Shown: positions 17,832-26,887, numbered from the stretch's first letter. The stretch is 64,000 nucleotides of DNA from Methylophilus rhizosphaerae (GCF_900100975.1 NZ_FNFX01000003.1:186001-250000); one strand, 5' to 3'. A program made the numbers and translations. Notes: generated from the sequence alone by a model not told the origin.

Positions 17832-18174
17832 CAGTTCCAAGTTCTTTCCTTGGTCACAGGTTTTGGGCCATAGTCAGCCAACCAGGAGCCGGCAGCTGCG
17901 ACGAGTAATCGCTGCCGGGGTTGCTCTCGCTAGGTTTGATTAAAGAGCGGGTATCTGGCCGAAATTGCTTGCTTTCGATAGAGAGTCAGTCTCTATTTGA
18001 TTGCTGTACGATGTTTTTGCTTCGCGTGAACCTGTTCCTCAGCTGTTGGCCCAGGGTGTTTCTTCCTATCGTCTTATTCCTACGCCAGTATCAGAAATCA
18101 CTTATAACCGCATAAATATATTCACACTACTCTATGCGTATGCCGGAACTGCCGGCTTTTCACAGGAGAAGTAT
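17832..18174. other. Gene-free stretch upstream of DUF2171 gene
   Basis: No gene is supported here. It contains ATTCCTAC (18076-18083) followed by TCAG at 18091, a weak echo of the repeated element described at 26743, 29291, 34996 and 38682. The downstream ATGAT landmark at 54-bp spacing is missing. It probably holds the promoter of the next gene. Confidence 0.5.
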
Positions 18175-18411
18175 ATGAATACCAGTCAGATTGTTCCAGA
18201 AATGCCAGTGGTCTGTTCACAGGGCGGCCAGTTCGCTACGGTCGATCATATGGAGGGTAGCGATTCCATTAAGTTGAAAAAAGATGCGCAGGGCCAGCAC
18301 CACTATATCCCTACCAGCTGGGTGACCGGCATTGAAAGCGGCAAGGTGGTGGTAGACAGGCCTGGAGAGCAGGCCATGAAGGATTGGAGTAATACTCCCA
18401 CCCATCACTAG
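18175..18411 (+). CDS. DUF2171-type small protein
   Basis: This 78-residue soluble protein starts at ATG 18175, with AGGAG (18163-18167) placed 7 bp upstream. The core is a PRC-barrel-like pattern: SQGGQFATVDHMEGSDSIKL followed by KHHY-like HHYIPTSWV and a KVVVDRPGEQA strand-helix. This is typical of DUF2171 proteins, which are annotated in many bacteria without a known function and often lie in stress or envelope clusters. A strong hairpin terminator follows directly. In-frame sequence upstream of 18175 is open but has no ribosome binding site and reads unlike protein. Confidence 0.7.
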   Translation: MNTSQIVPEMPVVCSQGGQFATVDHMEGSDSIKLKKDAQGQHHYIPTSWVTGIESGKVVVDRPGEQAMKDWSNTPTHH

Positions 18412-18415
18412 CCAG

Positions 18416-18451
18416 GTAAACAAAAAGGGGCTCAGGCCCCTTTTTGTTTAC
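18416..18451. terminator. Strong bidirectional-looking terminator
   Basis: A perfect 16-bp stem (18416-18431 with 18436-18451) and loop TCAG. The stem contains AAAAAGGGGC and GCCCCTTTTT, giving a T tract on either strand. It closes the DUF2171 gene. Confidence 0.9.
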
Positions 18452-18501
18452 TTTTGTATGTCTGTTTCCCATGTAATGACAAACCTGGAAAGGAGAAGCT
18501 C

Positions 18502-18693
18502 ATGGCAGACCTCAATAAGGGAGCTGCAAGTGCCAGTGAACAGCCGGTTGACCATAACAAATATCAGGATATCAATCCTAACCGTAGCAATGACGGAAAC
18601 TCGGGTAGCCCACCCACAGAAATTGATCCCGAAAATACACCGGCAGTGGAACCTGGAAAGAGGCTGGAAGATAGTAAATTCGCCCCAAAATAA
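18502..18693 (+). CDS. Small hydrophilic protein, unknown function
   Basis: The 63-residue, Pro/Asn/Asp-rich protein has no predicted fold that I recognise: it begins MADLNKGAASASEQPVDHNK and continues with a PPTEIDPENTPAVEPGKR segment. AAAGGAGAAG lies 8 bp before the start. Composition suggests an intrinsically disordered stress protein. It lies after a strong terminator and so needs its own promoter in 18452-18490, although residual read-through from the DUF2171 gene is possible. Confidence 0.6.
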   Translation: MADLNKGAASASEQPVDHNKYQDINPNRSNDGNSGSPPTEIDPENTPAVEPGKRLEDSKFAPK

Positions 18694-19180
18694 GCCCAGG
18701 TAAAAAGCTGGCGCAGGCTAGGTTTGCGGGGTCTTAATCGCCATGCTTTATTGAACTATTCCTTTGATTCATCTTTCAAGCAGGTGTCGCAAAAACTGAA
18801 GGTGGGAATGATGACCGTACTATATCAGCGCTTATGATAGGGTTAGAAATGCCACGAAGGAAGAATCAACCGTATAGGTCTGTTGACGAATAGTCATATC
18901 GAGTTTTATTTCAACCGGCCTACCTGTTACGAGTTTCCTGGTGAATGATGGTCAATCGCTTTACACTTGGCAGCAGATACTTAGGGCACAGTGATCCATC
19001 AGTAATCCCGCGCTATGCCCACTTATCAACGTCTGCATCACAGTTGGCAGCAAACAGCGCTTCTAATTAATGGGGCGAAGTAAGGCTTTGCCGCATTGCC
19101 ATCAAATCGTGTTTGGAACAGGGGTAAACAGAACCTGAGCGTAAACCTGCTCAAATTTGTGCATGAGCGGGTAGCAATCG
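18694..19180. other. Gene-free stretch beside Mu-type repressor
   Basis: No coding region, RNA gene or strong repeat is supported in these 487 bp. In Mu-like phages the left attachment end lies on this side of the repressor gene, but I could not recognise a Mu-type end. Confidence 0.4.
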
Positions 19181-19945
19181 TTAAATTTCAAACAAACCGA
19201 ACTTGAGTGGAATCACACGTCCAATTACATGAAACTGCGCGGCCTGCTCGGCAGTATACGTTTCCGCAGGAAATCCATCTTTTTCATTGTCGCTCTTGAC
19301 GGTAATAGAGCCATCCAGATTTAAGCGGATACGCTTAAAGCGCATGAACCCGCCTTGCATAATGCAGTAGATGGCGTCATCAATAAACTGTTTACAGGCC
19401 GTATCTACCAGGGTTTGGTCGCCATGACTAAGTGTGGGCTTCATGCTGTCGCCATATACTTTGGCCATCTTGATATATCGGGAGTCCAGGCCAACGTAGC
19501 GATTCCAGTCTGCAGCATTGATGGTGAGGGCCACCGATACCTGATCAGCTTGAGTGGCCAGGCCGGACCCGGTTGGGCCATACACATCAGGGAGGGATTC
19601 AATTTGTATCGTATCCAGCTTTGCCGGACGCTGGTATTTCCTGTTTGGATCTTGCCGGGCGGCTTTATCAACATAAAACGTCTCACCCGTTAAATACTGG
19701 GTATCTCCTTCGGGTAGCCTGAAATATTTAACGCCTTCCTTCGCGCCTTTTCCTGGCAAATTGATGTGATCCCATTCCTCACGCTCGGCCATTTTGTAGA
19801 CGCCCATCCTGCTGCCTGGAAAACGTCCACCCAGTGAGGCAATTGCCGTTGCACTGTAATAGCTACCCTGATCTGTAACCGCGATTCCTTTCGCAATGGC
19901 GCCAATATTTTCATACCTAATGACAGGTAACACTTTTTCTTGCAT
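19181..19945 (-). CDS. Mu-type phage repressor with S24 peptidase domain
   Basis: The 254-residue regulator has two parts. The N-terminal segment (about residues 28-80: YYSATAIASLGGRFPGSRMG, then VYKMAEREEWDH and VKYFRLP) resembles the Mu-type winged helix DNA-binding domain of Mu repressor and MuA. The C-terminal half is LexA/CI-like: the catalytic Ser sits in VYGDSMKPTLSHGDQTLVD and the catalytic Lys in FMRFKRIR, with the family's closing VIGRVI strand. Such proteins maintain lysogeny and are inactivated by RecA-stimulated self-cleavage. It is divergent from a Ner-like gene, exactly as in Mu-like immunity regions, but no transposase (MuA/MuB) or structural gene follows. Confidence 0.82.
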   Translation of the reverse strand: MQEKVLPVIRYENIGAIAKGIAVTDQGSYYSATAIASLGGRFPGSRMGVYKMAEREEWDHINLPGKGAKEGVKYFRLPEGDTQYLTGETFYVDKAARQDPNRKYQRPAKLDTIQIESLPDVYGPTGSGLATQADQVSVALTINAADWNRYVGLDSRYIKMAKVYGDSMKPTLSHGDQTLVDTACKQFIDDAIYCIMQGGFMRFKRIRLNLDGSITVKSDNEKDGFPAETYTAEQAAQFHVIGRVIPLKFGLFEI

Positions 19946-20134
19946 GATGGTTACCTCTTACTGTTACCTGTATTGCAGATAACAGCATCTATTAAGTGAA
20001 TGATTGATGAATACTTTTCTAAAGTCACCGGCAAATCCAAAGAAAGATCAACTGTTACCTTGGTGTTTATTGTTGACAAATAATGTTTACAGGTTTACAG
20101 TTTGGCTGTGTATAAACGAAACAGGTTATTAAAC
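19946..20134. promoter_or_regulatory. Divergent operator region between repressor and ner
   Basis: Several GTTACC/GGTAAC-type words occur (CAGGTAACAC near 19923, GGTTACCTC near 19951, CTGTTACCTGTA near 19961, GATAACAG near 19978, CTGTTACCTTGG near 20050). A TGTTTACAGGTTTACAG pair lies at about 20084-20100. They are good candidates for binding sites of the repressor and Ner proteins and overlap both promoters. Confidence 0.6.
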
Positions 20135-20485
20135 ATGCCAAAAAAACCAGCCTCATCGGACTGGCATCGTGCGGATGTGATTGCCGCATTCAAGAAGCGC
20201 GACACATCCATTACTCGTGTTGCCCGCGAAAAAGGTATGAATAACTCATACCTGTTAGGCGCATTAAATAAACCCTACCCTAAAGCAGAGAGAATGCTGG
20301 CCGAGTTTCTGGGTGTGACACCCCAAACTATTTGGCCCAGTCGCTATCATGCAGACGGTTCTCCTAAAAGTGGTCGGGGCGAACGTGGCCTGGGCAGGCA
20401 TCCAAGCAATCTTGCAAAGAACAGCCAAAATTCTACGCCATCCACTGTAAATGGCAATGTAAATGCCAACCCAAAGGTTAAATAA
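20135..20485 (+). CDS. ner: Ner/Nlp-type DNA-binding regulator
   Basis: The 116-residue protein, from ATG 20135, resembles Ner of phage Mu and Nlp/SfsB of enterobacteria. Landmarks in order are DWHRADVIAAFKKRDTSITR, ALNKPYPKAERMLAEFLG, then VTPQTIWPSRYHADG, the typical lambda-repressor-like helix-turn-helix with a Trp-Pro-Ser-Arg end. The C-terminal 40 residues are low-complexity and Asn/Pro-rich. In Mu, Ner represses the early promoter and the repressor gene. Here it faces the Mu-type repressor across an operator region. With no other phage gene nearby, the pair is probably a domesticated or decayed immunity module. Confidence 0.8.
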   Translation: MPKKPASSDWHRADVIAAFKKRDTSITRVAREKGMNNSYLLGALNKPYPKAERMLAEFLGVTPQTIWPSRYHADGSPKSGRGERGLGRHPSNLAKNSQNSTPSTVNGNVNANPKVK

Positions 20486-20994
20486 GCCGCATGATAGAGA
20501 TAGCCACACTTTCAGGCGATTTGGTTGAGTCTTCTCAACCAGTGCATCCGTCCCTGAGGTGCCGGCTTGCAAGGCACAAACCGCCCATTTCATGGGGGAT
20601 GCTCTTGCGGTACAGGTTAATCAGGGGGGCTATCACCGGCCTGGGTTTTATGTGGCCGATGCACTATGTTACCTTGGCAATGGGCACAATCATTCTTCGG
20701 AAGACCGGGGTAAAAACCTGTTTGAACACGGTATTGGTATGGATAAGCATATGAACGCCTGCTTTTGTTTGTACCCGTATGTGCGCTCCTTTAGTGTTAC
20801 GCGCTACCTGCTGATCCATATGATGCAGGCCCTGAGGCTGTTTGCATCGGCTGCATTCCATCTTGCCCCGAACGCAGGCATCGCTTTGCAAGCTGGCTCC
20901 TTTTTCCCCATGCGGTCTAGTAAAATGGAGGCTTGCGAAGATAGCGACCACGTGCAGATGCGTCGTTACCAGCGTTTGCGTTGGAGGGGCTGGC
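20486..20994. other. Gene-free stretch between ner and PAS-GGDEF-EAL gene
   Basis: Both strands carry open stretches here (for example 20559-21011 plus and 20664-21128 minus), but none has a convincing ribosome binding site or a family signature. I see no gene. It may be decayed phage DNA. Confidence 0.4.
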
Positions 20995-23562
20995 ATGCCA
21001 ATGGCGGGTAAGCAGAATTTTCCGGAGTTCGCTTTATTTTCACGTTTCTCCCTGAACAAAATCCAGGACTGGATTATCTGGATCAATGCGGCGGACGAGG
21101 TTGTGTATGTAAATGACGCAGCTTGCAAGGCATTGGGCTACACTCAGGAGGAGATGTGCGGGCTTGATATTGCCGCGATTCATACCAGTTATTCGCCGGG
21201 TAGCAGGCATGCGTATTTTGACCGCACCAGGATGACAGGTTTCAGGACGTTTGAAACACAGTACCGCAAAAAAGATGGCAGTTTCTTGCCAGTGGAAGTC
21301 AATGCGAATTATGTAGAGCATCACGGCCAGGCCTTTAGCTGTGTCATTGTCCGGCCGATTGTGGATCGCAAGCGGGCAGAGCAGCGAGAGCATATCAAGA
21401 ACCAGGTGCTGGCCCTGGTGGCACATAATGCGCCGTTAAAAGATATTCTCGGCTATCTGGCGCGTGGTGTGGAGGAGGAAACTCCCGAACGCCTGTGTTC
21501 CATTCTTTTACTGGATAAATCCGGGCTTTTCCTGAAAAGTTATGTCGCTCCCAGCTTGCCGGCGGCGTATTCCCGGGCGATAGGAAAACTGCAGATTGGC
21601 CCCAATGCCGGCTCATGCGGTACGGCGGCTTTTAAAGGCCAGCCGGTGATCGTGGAGGATATCCAGACGGATCCGCTCTGGGCCGAATACAGGGCACTGG
21701 CGGCCGATAATGACCTGGCTTCCTGCTGGTCTGTGCCGATTATGGTAGATGGCAATGAGGTGGTGGGCACGTTTGCCATTTATCACCGGACACCCAAGAA
21801 GCCTTCGCCAGCCGATATTGAGCAGCTGGAATATCTTTCCAACCTGGCCCGTATCGCGATTGAGCGCCACCATACCGCCGAAGAGCTCAGGTTATCGGAT
21901 GCTATCTTCAAAAATACCAGTGAAGCCATGCTGGTGCTGGATATCAATGGCAAGATCATCGCAGCCAACCCCGCTTTTACCAGGATCTCTGGCTATAGTG
22001 CTGCAGAAGTGATCGGGCATCATCCCGCCGATTTTGGTGCTCCCCGGCACGGCCAGGATTTTTATGATGTCATCCGGCAAACATTGCAGGGGAGTCGCGC
22101 CTGGCGCGGGGAAGTATGCGGCCTCAAGAAAACCGGTGAAGAATATATCAACTGGGTCAAGGTGAATACTATCAATGATGATAGGGGAAGGGCATTCAGG
22201 TGGGTGGTGCTGCTTTCCGATATCACCGAGGAGAAGAAGCACGAAGAGCGTATCTGGTATGAAGCCAATTATGATGCGCTGACACATTTGCCCAACCGCC
22301 GCCTGTTCCAGGAAAGATTACAACAGGCCGTGCTGCGTGCCAATCGCACAGGTACCAAGATCATTTTGCTATATCTAGACCTGGACGGTTTCAAGGAGGT
22401 CAATGATGCGGTGGGGCATCAGGGTGGTGACCAGTTGCTGGTCGAGGTTGCACGGCGGTTGAAGGAAGTGGTGCGCGTGACTGATTGCACCTCGCGCCTG
22501 GGCGGAGACGAGTTTACCGTGATCCTGGCGGATGTACAGGATTTCGAGCCGGCGATCAAGGTCGCAGCCTCTATTTTGGAGCTGTTACAGGCACCCATCA
22601 TGATTGATGGTTATGCCACATATATTTCGGCGAGCATTGGCATTACGGTGTACCCTGACGATGCCGAAGACGCGGCTAACCTGATTAAAAACGCTGACCA
22701 GGCCATGTATGAAGCCAAGAAACTGGGCCGTAACCAGTACTCTTTTTATACGCAGGACATGCAATATGTAGCGCACCGGCGTTCCGAGCAAAAGCGTGAA
22801 TTGCGTAATGCCCTGATCAATGAAGAGCTGGAGATTCATTATCAGCCGGTAGTGGATATGAACACCGGCACCGTGACCAAGGCGGAAGCGTTAATTCGCT
22901 GGCGGCATCGCACCATGGGCATAGTCAGTCCCGAAGAGTTTATTCCATTGGCAGAAGAAACCGGTTTGATTCATGAAATCGGCAGCTGGGTGTTTATGGA
23001 GTGCCTGGAGCAGGCGCTGAAATGGCGCGCGCGCTTTCATCCCGATTTCCAGATCAGCGTCAATCTTTCGCCGGTGCAATTTAAAAACAGCATTTATTTT
23101 GATCGCTGGTTCACCTTGCTGGCCTCTGCTGCCAATAGTCACAACTGCTTATGTGTTGAAATCACGGAGGGTGTGTTGCTTGATGCCTCGGAAAAAACCG
23201 CAGCCCAGCTGTGGCGTTTCCGCGAAGCAGGCATGGAAATGGCGATTGATGATTTTGGCACCGGTTATTCTTCACTGGCCTATATCAAGCATGTTGATGT
23301 GGATTACCTGAAAATTGACCGCACATTTATCGCCAATATTGCCACTGACGCTGCCGATTATCCGCTGGTGGAAGCCATTATCATGATGGCCCATAAACTG
23401 GGCCTGAAAGTGGTTGCCGAAGGGGTGGAAACCGAAGCGCAGCTGACCTTGCTGGCACGTATCGGTTGCGATTACATCCAAGGTTACTGGTATTCGAAAC
23501 CCTTACCCAAGCCGGCTTTTGAAGCCTGGTTACAGGCGCATGAGGCTAAGCAAGTGGTTTAA
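20995..23562 (+). CDS. PAS-GAF-PAS-GGDEF-EAL c-di-GMP turnover protein
   Basis: This cytoplasmic sensor protein of about 855 residues makes and/or degrades c-di-GMP. The start ATG 20995 is chosen because GGAGGGG lies 7 bp upstream; upstream in-frame sequence looks non-coding. Domains in order: PAS (about 18-125, with FRTFETQYRKKDGSFLPVEV), GAF (about 140-300, GPNAGSCGTAAFKGQPVIVE), PAS (about 305-420), GGDEF (about 430-590; intact RLGGDEF with RVTD inhibitory site five residues upstream), EAL (about 605-845; KAEALIRWRHR, NLSPVQF, EITEGVLL, DDFGTGYSSL, AEGVETE). Both catalytic signatures are intact, so either activity is possible. It is a single gene, first of six such proteins in the next 26 kb. 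Confidence 0.93.
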   Translation: MPMAGKQNFPEFALFSRFSLNKIQDWIIWINAADEVVYVNDAACKALGYTQEEMCGLDIAAIHTSYSPGSRHAYFDRTRMTGFRTFETQYRKKDGSFLPVEVNANYVEHHGQAFSCVIVRPIVDRKRAEQREHIKNQVLALVAHNAPLKDILGYLARGVEEETPERLCSILLLDKSGLFLKSYVAPSLPAAYSRAIGKLQIGPNAGSCGTAAFKGQPVIVEDIQTDPLWAEYRALAADNDLASCWSVPIMVDGNEVVGTFAIYHRTPKKPSPADIEQLEYLSNLARIAIERHHTAEELRLSDAIFKNTSEAMLVLDINGKIIAANPAFTRISGYSAAEVIGHHPADFGAPRHGQDFYDVIRQTLQGSRAWRGEVCGLKKTGEEYINWVKVNTINDDRGRAFRWVVLLSDITEEKKHEERIWYEANYDALTHLPNRRLFQERLQQAVLRANRTGTKIILLYLDLDGFKEVNDAVGHQGGDQLLVEVARRLKEVVRVTDCTSRLGGDEFTVILADVQDFEPAIKVAASILELLQAPIMIDGYATYISASIGITVYPDDAEDAANLIKNADQAMYEAKKLGRNQYSFYTQDMQYVAHRRSEQKRELRNALINEELEIHYQPVVDMNTGTVTKAEALIRWRHRTMGIVSPEEFIPLAEETGLIHEIGSWVFMECLEQALKWRARFHPDFQISVNLSPVQFKNSIYFDRWFTLLASAANSHNCLCVEITEGVLLDASEKTAAQLWRFREAGMEMAIDDFGTGYSSLAYIKHVDVDYLKIDRTFIANIATDAADYPLVEAIIMMAHKLGLKVVAEGVETEAQLTLLARIGCDYIQGYWYSKPLPKPAFEAWLQAHEAKQVV

Positions 23563-23628
23563 TAACTGCCCCGGTAGTGAATCTGGCAGGTAGCCAGCGT
23601 ATATGACTGCGCTGCAGGGAGCAGGGCG

Positions 23629-24519
23629 CTAGTGCCTGATGCTGAAACTGTCAGCCAGGAAGTCGATAAAAGAAGAGAGTTTTGGAGCCAGTTGTTTTTC
23701 ACCGGGAAACACGGCATAGACGGGCCTTGGCCTGGGAAGATAGTCCGCCATCACTTCGATCAGGGCGCCACTTTCAATATCCTGCTGCAATAGTGCCCGC
23801 GGCATCATGATTAACCCGATACCCGCCAGGGCAGCATCGCGCAGGGCATGGCCATTATTGGCTGTATATCGCGGTGCCCGGGCAGGTGTTTGCCTACTGG
23901 TCTTGGTCAGCGATTGCCAGCCCGCTTTATTGCCCCAGCTGGCAAATTCCAGGCACTCATGATGCGGCAAGTCATCGGGCGTGCGCGGATAACCCGCTTT
24001 TGCCAGGTAGGTCGGCGCTGCGCAGATGGCCAGTTCGAAATCAGCAATACGCCTGGCTTTTAACGAAGAGTCTTTCAATTCGCCTATCCTGATGGCCACA
24101 TCAAAGCCTTCTTCAATAATGTCGACATATCTGTCGGTGAGCGAGAGTTCGATATTGACTTCCGGGTAGCCGGTTAAATACTGGCTGATTTTGGGCGACA
24201 GTTCCAGCGCACCGAACCCCAGGGAAGCGCTGACTTTCAAATTGCCCTGCGGCCTGCGGGTGAGTGCTTCCGCACCGAGGTTAGCTGCGCTGAGCAGGCC
24301 CAGGATGTGTTTGCAGTTTTTGTAATAATTCTCCCCTAGTTCTGTCAGTTTCATACTGCGGGTGGTTCTGGCCAGCAAGGTGCCGCCCAATTGTTTTTCC
24401 AGGCCGGTGATATGACGGCTGACCATGGCCGGTGTGATGCCAAACCCATTGGCAGCAGATGAGAAGCTACCAAGCTCCACCACGGAAACAAATACCTCCA
24501 GGCTGCGCAAACGATCCAT
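23629..24519 (-). CDS. LysR-family transcriptional regulator
   Basis: The 296-residue regulator has an N-terminal winged helix-turn-helix (residues 1-60: LEVFVSVVELGSFSSAANGF, then ITPAMVSRHITGLEKQLGG and LLARTTRSMKLTELGE). A periplasmic-binding-like effector domain covers about 90-290. It belongs to the CrgA-like subgroup common next to oxidoreductases. It is divergent from the SDR gene at 24630, with 110 bp between the two starts, and probably controls it. Confidence 0.9.
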   Translation of the reverse strand: MDRLRSLEVFVSVVELGSFSSAANGFGITPAMVSRHITGLEKQLGGTLLARTTRSMKLTELGENYYKNCKHILGLLSAANLGAEALTRRPQGNLKVSASLGFGALELSPKISQYLTGYPEVNIELSLTDRYVDIIEEGFDVAIRIGELKDSSLKARRIADFELAICAAPTYLAKAGYPRTPDDLPHHECLEFASWGNKAGWQSLTKTSRQTPARAPRYTANNGHALRDAALAGIGLIMMPRALLQQDIESGALIEVMADYLPRPRPVYAVFPGEKQLAPKLSSFIDFLADSFSIRH

Positions 24520-24629
24520 TTTTTACTCCAGGTAAAATATATTTTTAATATTACAGGATTTATCGCGCTTAATTAAAGTTACATAATTTCTACCAGTGAC
24601 ACCCCATTCAACATATTCAGGAGAACGAG

Positions 24630-25226
24630 ATGAAAGTTTTATTAGTGGGTACAGGGACGATAGGTAAAGCCATTATTGCAGAGCTGGGCCAGCAGCACGA
24701 AATCATTACTGCCGGTAAAACCAGCGGCCAATACCAGGTAAACCTGGCAGACATCGCCAGCGTGGAGAAACTGTTCAGCCAGGTGGGAAAAGTCGATGCC
24801 ATTATTGCCGCTGCCGGTAACGTGCACTGGGGCGTATTCAAGGACATGACGGCGGAAGAGTTCAAACTTGGCCTCAATGAGAAACTGATGGGCCAGGTGA
24901 ACCTGGCCCTGGTCGGGCAGAGGTTCCTCAACGAAGGCGGCTCCATCACCTTAACCAGTGGTAGCCTGAGTCATGATCCGCATCGTGGCGGTGCCAGCTT
25001 CTCGACGGTGAATGCATCTGTTGACGGATTTATCAGAGGGGTATCCGTCGAACTGGATGGTGGGCGCCGTATCAACGCGGTCAGCCCCAATGTGCTGGAA
25101 GAGTCCTGGCACCTGTATGGCGCCGGCGTGCCTGGCGCAACACCTGTCCCGTCAGCCCTGGTGGCGAAAGCGTACCGCAAGAGTGTGGAAGGTCACCAGA
25201 CCGGCCAGACATATAAAGTCTGGTAA
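24630..25226 (+). CDS. Short-chain dehydrogenase/reductase-like protein
   Basis: The 198-residue Rossmann protein has a nucleotide-binding loop VGTGTIGKAII at residues 6-16 and the NAG-like IIAAAGN at about 58-64, placing it in the short SDR family. The usual catalytic Tyr-x-x-x-Lys is not visible: after the serine in TLTSGSLS the corresponding region reads GGASFSTVNASVDGFIRG, with Phe and no Lys. Either it belongs to the short-chain subfamily with an altered active site or it is a non-catalytic NAD(P)-sensing protein. AGGAGA upstream supports the start. It is divergent from the LysR gene. Confidence 0.8.
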   Translation: MKVLLVGTGTIGKAIIAELGQQHEIITAGKTSGQYQVNLADIASVEKLFSQVGKVDAIIAAAGNVHWGVFKDMTAEEFKLGLNEKLMGQVNLALVGQRFLNEGGSITLTSGSLSHDPHRGGASFSTVNASVDGFIRGVSVELDGGRRINAVSPNVLEESWHLYGAGVPGATPVPSALVAKAYRKSVEGHQTGQTYKVW

Positions 25227-25338
25227 TCGTCATCACTGCGCCAGCGAGATCGTGCATGGGCGGTGCGCGTACGTATTGTCGATATTACAGTCAGGCAGGT
25301 GTTTCAGTGAAGGGAGAAATGACTTTCTACCCCTGGTT

Positions 25339-26568
25339 TCATGAGTGCGGTACTTTCTCCGCCTCAGGTTGAGGGCGGCCGGTGCCGATCAATTGCTGAT
25401 TCCAGTGCTGCAGCCAGGCGGCTGTGGTTTCCCTGTCCATGGGTTTGGCAAAATAATACCCCTGGCCCGACTGGCAGCCCAGTTCTCGCAAGCCAATTGC
25501 AACTATGTCATTCTCCACACCCTCTGCCAGCGTGGATAACCCCAGTTTTTCAGCCAGTTGAATGGCGGAAGCAATGACTTTCCTGGATGTTGCAGAATGC
25601 TCCATGCTCGCCACCAGTGATTTATCAATGATCAGTTCGGAGAGGGGCAGTTTTGCCAGTTGGGCTGTCGACGGGTAGTCTGTGCCAAAATTCTCCATGC
25701 CGAGTTTGAAGCCCAGATGGCTTAAATGCTTAAGCGGGGCTTCAATCTGCGATAGATTAGCCAGGCTGGTGGCGCCAGTGAATTCCAGTACCACTCTTGG
25801 CGGGGCGATATTGAATGTCTGGCAGGCGTGATGCAACGCGTCTGCAAAAGCAGGATCCCGGATATTGTTCACTGACACATTGAACGAGAGGGACAGATCA
25901 GCCGCCAGTGTTTGCAGGAAGTCAAAAGCACTGGTGACCACCAGCTGCATTAACTGGGTGATCTGCCCGGTTTTTTCAGCTGTCGGTATAAATGATGCAG
26001 GCAACTTCATGCCAAAGGTGGGGTGACGCCACCGGAGCAGGGCCTCCAGTCCCGTGACTTTTCCGCTAGGCAAATCAATCTGCGGCTGGTAATACAACAT
26101 AAACTGTTTGTGTTGCAGGGCATGGGCAATGCTGGCAGCATCCGCAATAAACTGTTCCCTGCTCATGCCGGTATGGGTCGGCGGTGATGATGTCGCCGGG
26201 GTGCCGGATAACAGGCTTCTTAAGGCTTGCGGGTCAATGGGCCTAGGCAACACACCGGCCACACTAAGCCGGTTTTCACTGGCGATCAACTGTGCGGCAG
26301 GCAGCATGGGCGTTGTGGTGCCATTGGTAAAAATAATAGTGGACTGGCAATGCAGCCTGCCCAGATGGGCGAGTAATTCCGCATCATCAATGGCCGGCAG
26401 CAGTAAATCAATGGCTAAGTGGGAAGGTTGCCAAGTATGGAACTCATCAATAAATAAGTGGGGATCATCAACTATTTTTACCTCGAATCCAAGGTACCGG
26501 GCTTCGTGTGCAATGGTGTTTGCCACACTGGCATCCCCATCCAGGACCAACAGGCTTTGTGTCTTCAT
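25339..26568 (-). CDS. Receiver-EAL protein with degenerate active sites
   Basis: The 409-residue protein has an N-terminal response-regulator fold (about 1-125; candidate phospho-Asp in SHLAIDLLLPAID) and a C-terminal EAL domain (about 140-390; EALLRWRHP, FNVSVNNIRD). The EAL catalytic set is damaged: the usual EITE glutamate motif reads LEFTGA, and the essential DDFGTG reads ENFGTD. The late AEGVEN glutamate is kept. The receiver also deviates, with DGD in place of the acidic cluster and LPRP instead of the conserved Lys-Pro. It is likely an inactive phosphodiesterase acting as a c-di-GMP binding or protein-interaction module. No histidine kinase is adjacent. Confidence 0.85.
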   Translation of the reverse strand: MKTQSLLVLDGDASVANTIAHEARYLGFEVKIVDDPHLFIDEFHTWQPSHLAIDLLLPAIDDAELLAHLGRLHCQSTIIFTNGTTTPMLPAAQLIASENRLSVAGVLPRPIDPQALRSLLSGTPATSSPPTHTGMSREQFIADAASIAHALQHKQFMLYYQPQIDLPSGKVTGLEALLRWRHPTFGMKLPASFIPTAEKTGQITQLMQLVVTSAFDFLQTLAADLSLSFNVSVNNIRDPAFADALHHACQTFNIAPPRVVLEFTGATSLANLSQIEAPLKHLSHLGFKLGMENFGTDYPSTAQLAKLPLSELIIDKSLVASMEHSATSRKVIASAIQLAEKLGLSTLAEGVENDIVAIGLRELGCQSGQGYYFAKPMDRETTAAWLQHWNQQLIGTGRPQPEAEKVPHS

Positions 26569-26742
26569 GGCATGACTCCCTTTTCATTATTTGAATCATT
26601 ATGTATTGCCTGAGATGATCGAGAACAAATGATCACTAAATGTGGTTAGTGATTTCCTGGCCGGGAAAGTTCAGTGCAACCAGCTTGCCTGGCAACGATG
26701 CATCAGGCTGTCGCCACCCAGATGCGCGCAGGGAGAGGCGCT

Positions 26743-26812
26743 TGTCCGATAATTCCTACATGCAATTCAGCAAAAGTGGTATACAGGCGTGCGCCATAAA
26801 CCAGCATGATGG
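26743..26812 (+). promoter_or_regulatory. Conserved 54-spacing element, copy A
   Basis: TGTCCG, then ATTCCTACA (26752-26760), AATTCAG, TGGTATA (26777-26783) and ATGATGG (26806-26812). The distance from ATTCCTACA to ATGATGG is 54 bp, identical in all four copies. It lies 82 bp before the start of the gene at 26888. Copies B, C and D are at 29291, 34996 and 38682. A promoter or operator is the simplest reading. Confidence 0.75.
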
Positions 26813-26887
26813 AGCCTCACTGATTTATAAAATTAAGGCCAGGGTCTCCAATAAGGTATCCGGTTGACCAGGCAGGGAGATTGCATC

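Noticed and set aside
18076-18094. Possible further copy of the 54-spacing element before the DUF2171 gene
   Set aside because: Only ATTCCTAC and a TCAG match; no ATGAT at 54 bp. The same holds for 37637-37645 before the CBS gene.
20559-21011. 150-codon plus-strand stretch upstream of the PAS-GGDEF-EAL gene
   Set aside because: No ribosome binding site or recognisable domain; overlaps the better supported start region at 20995.
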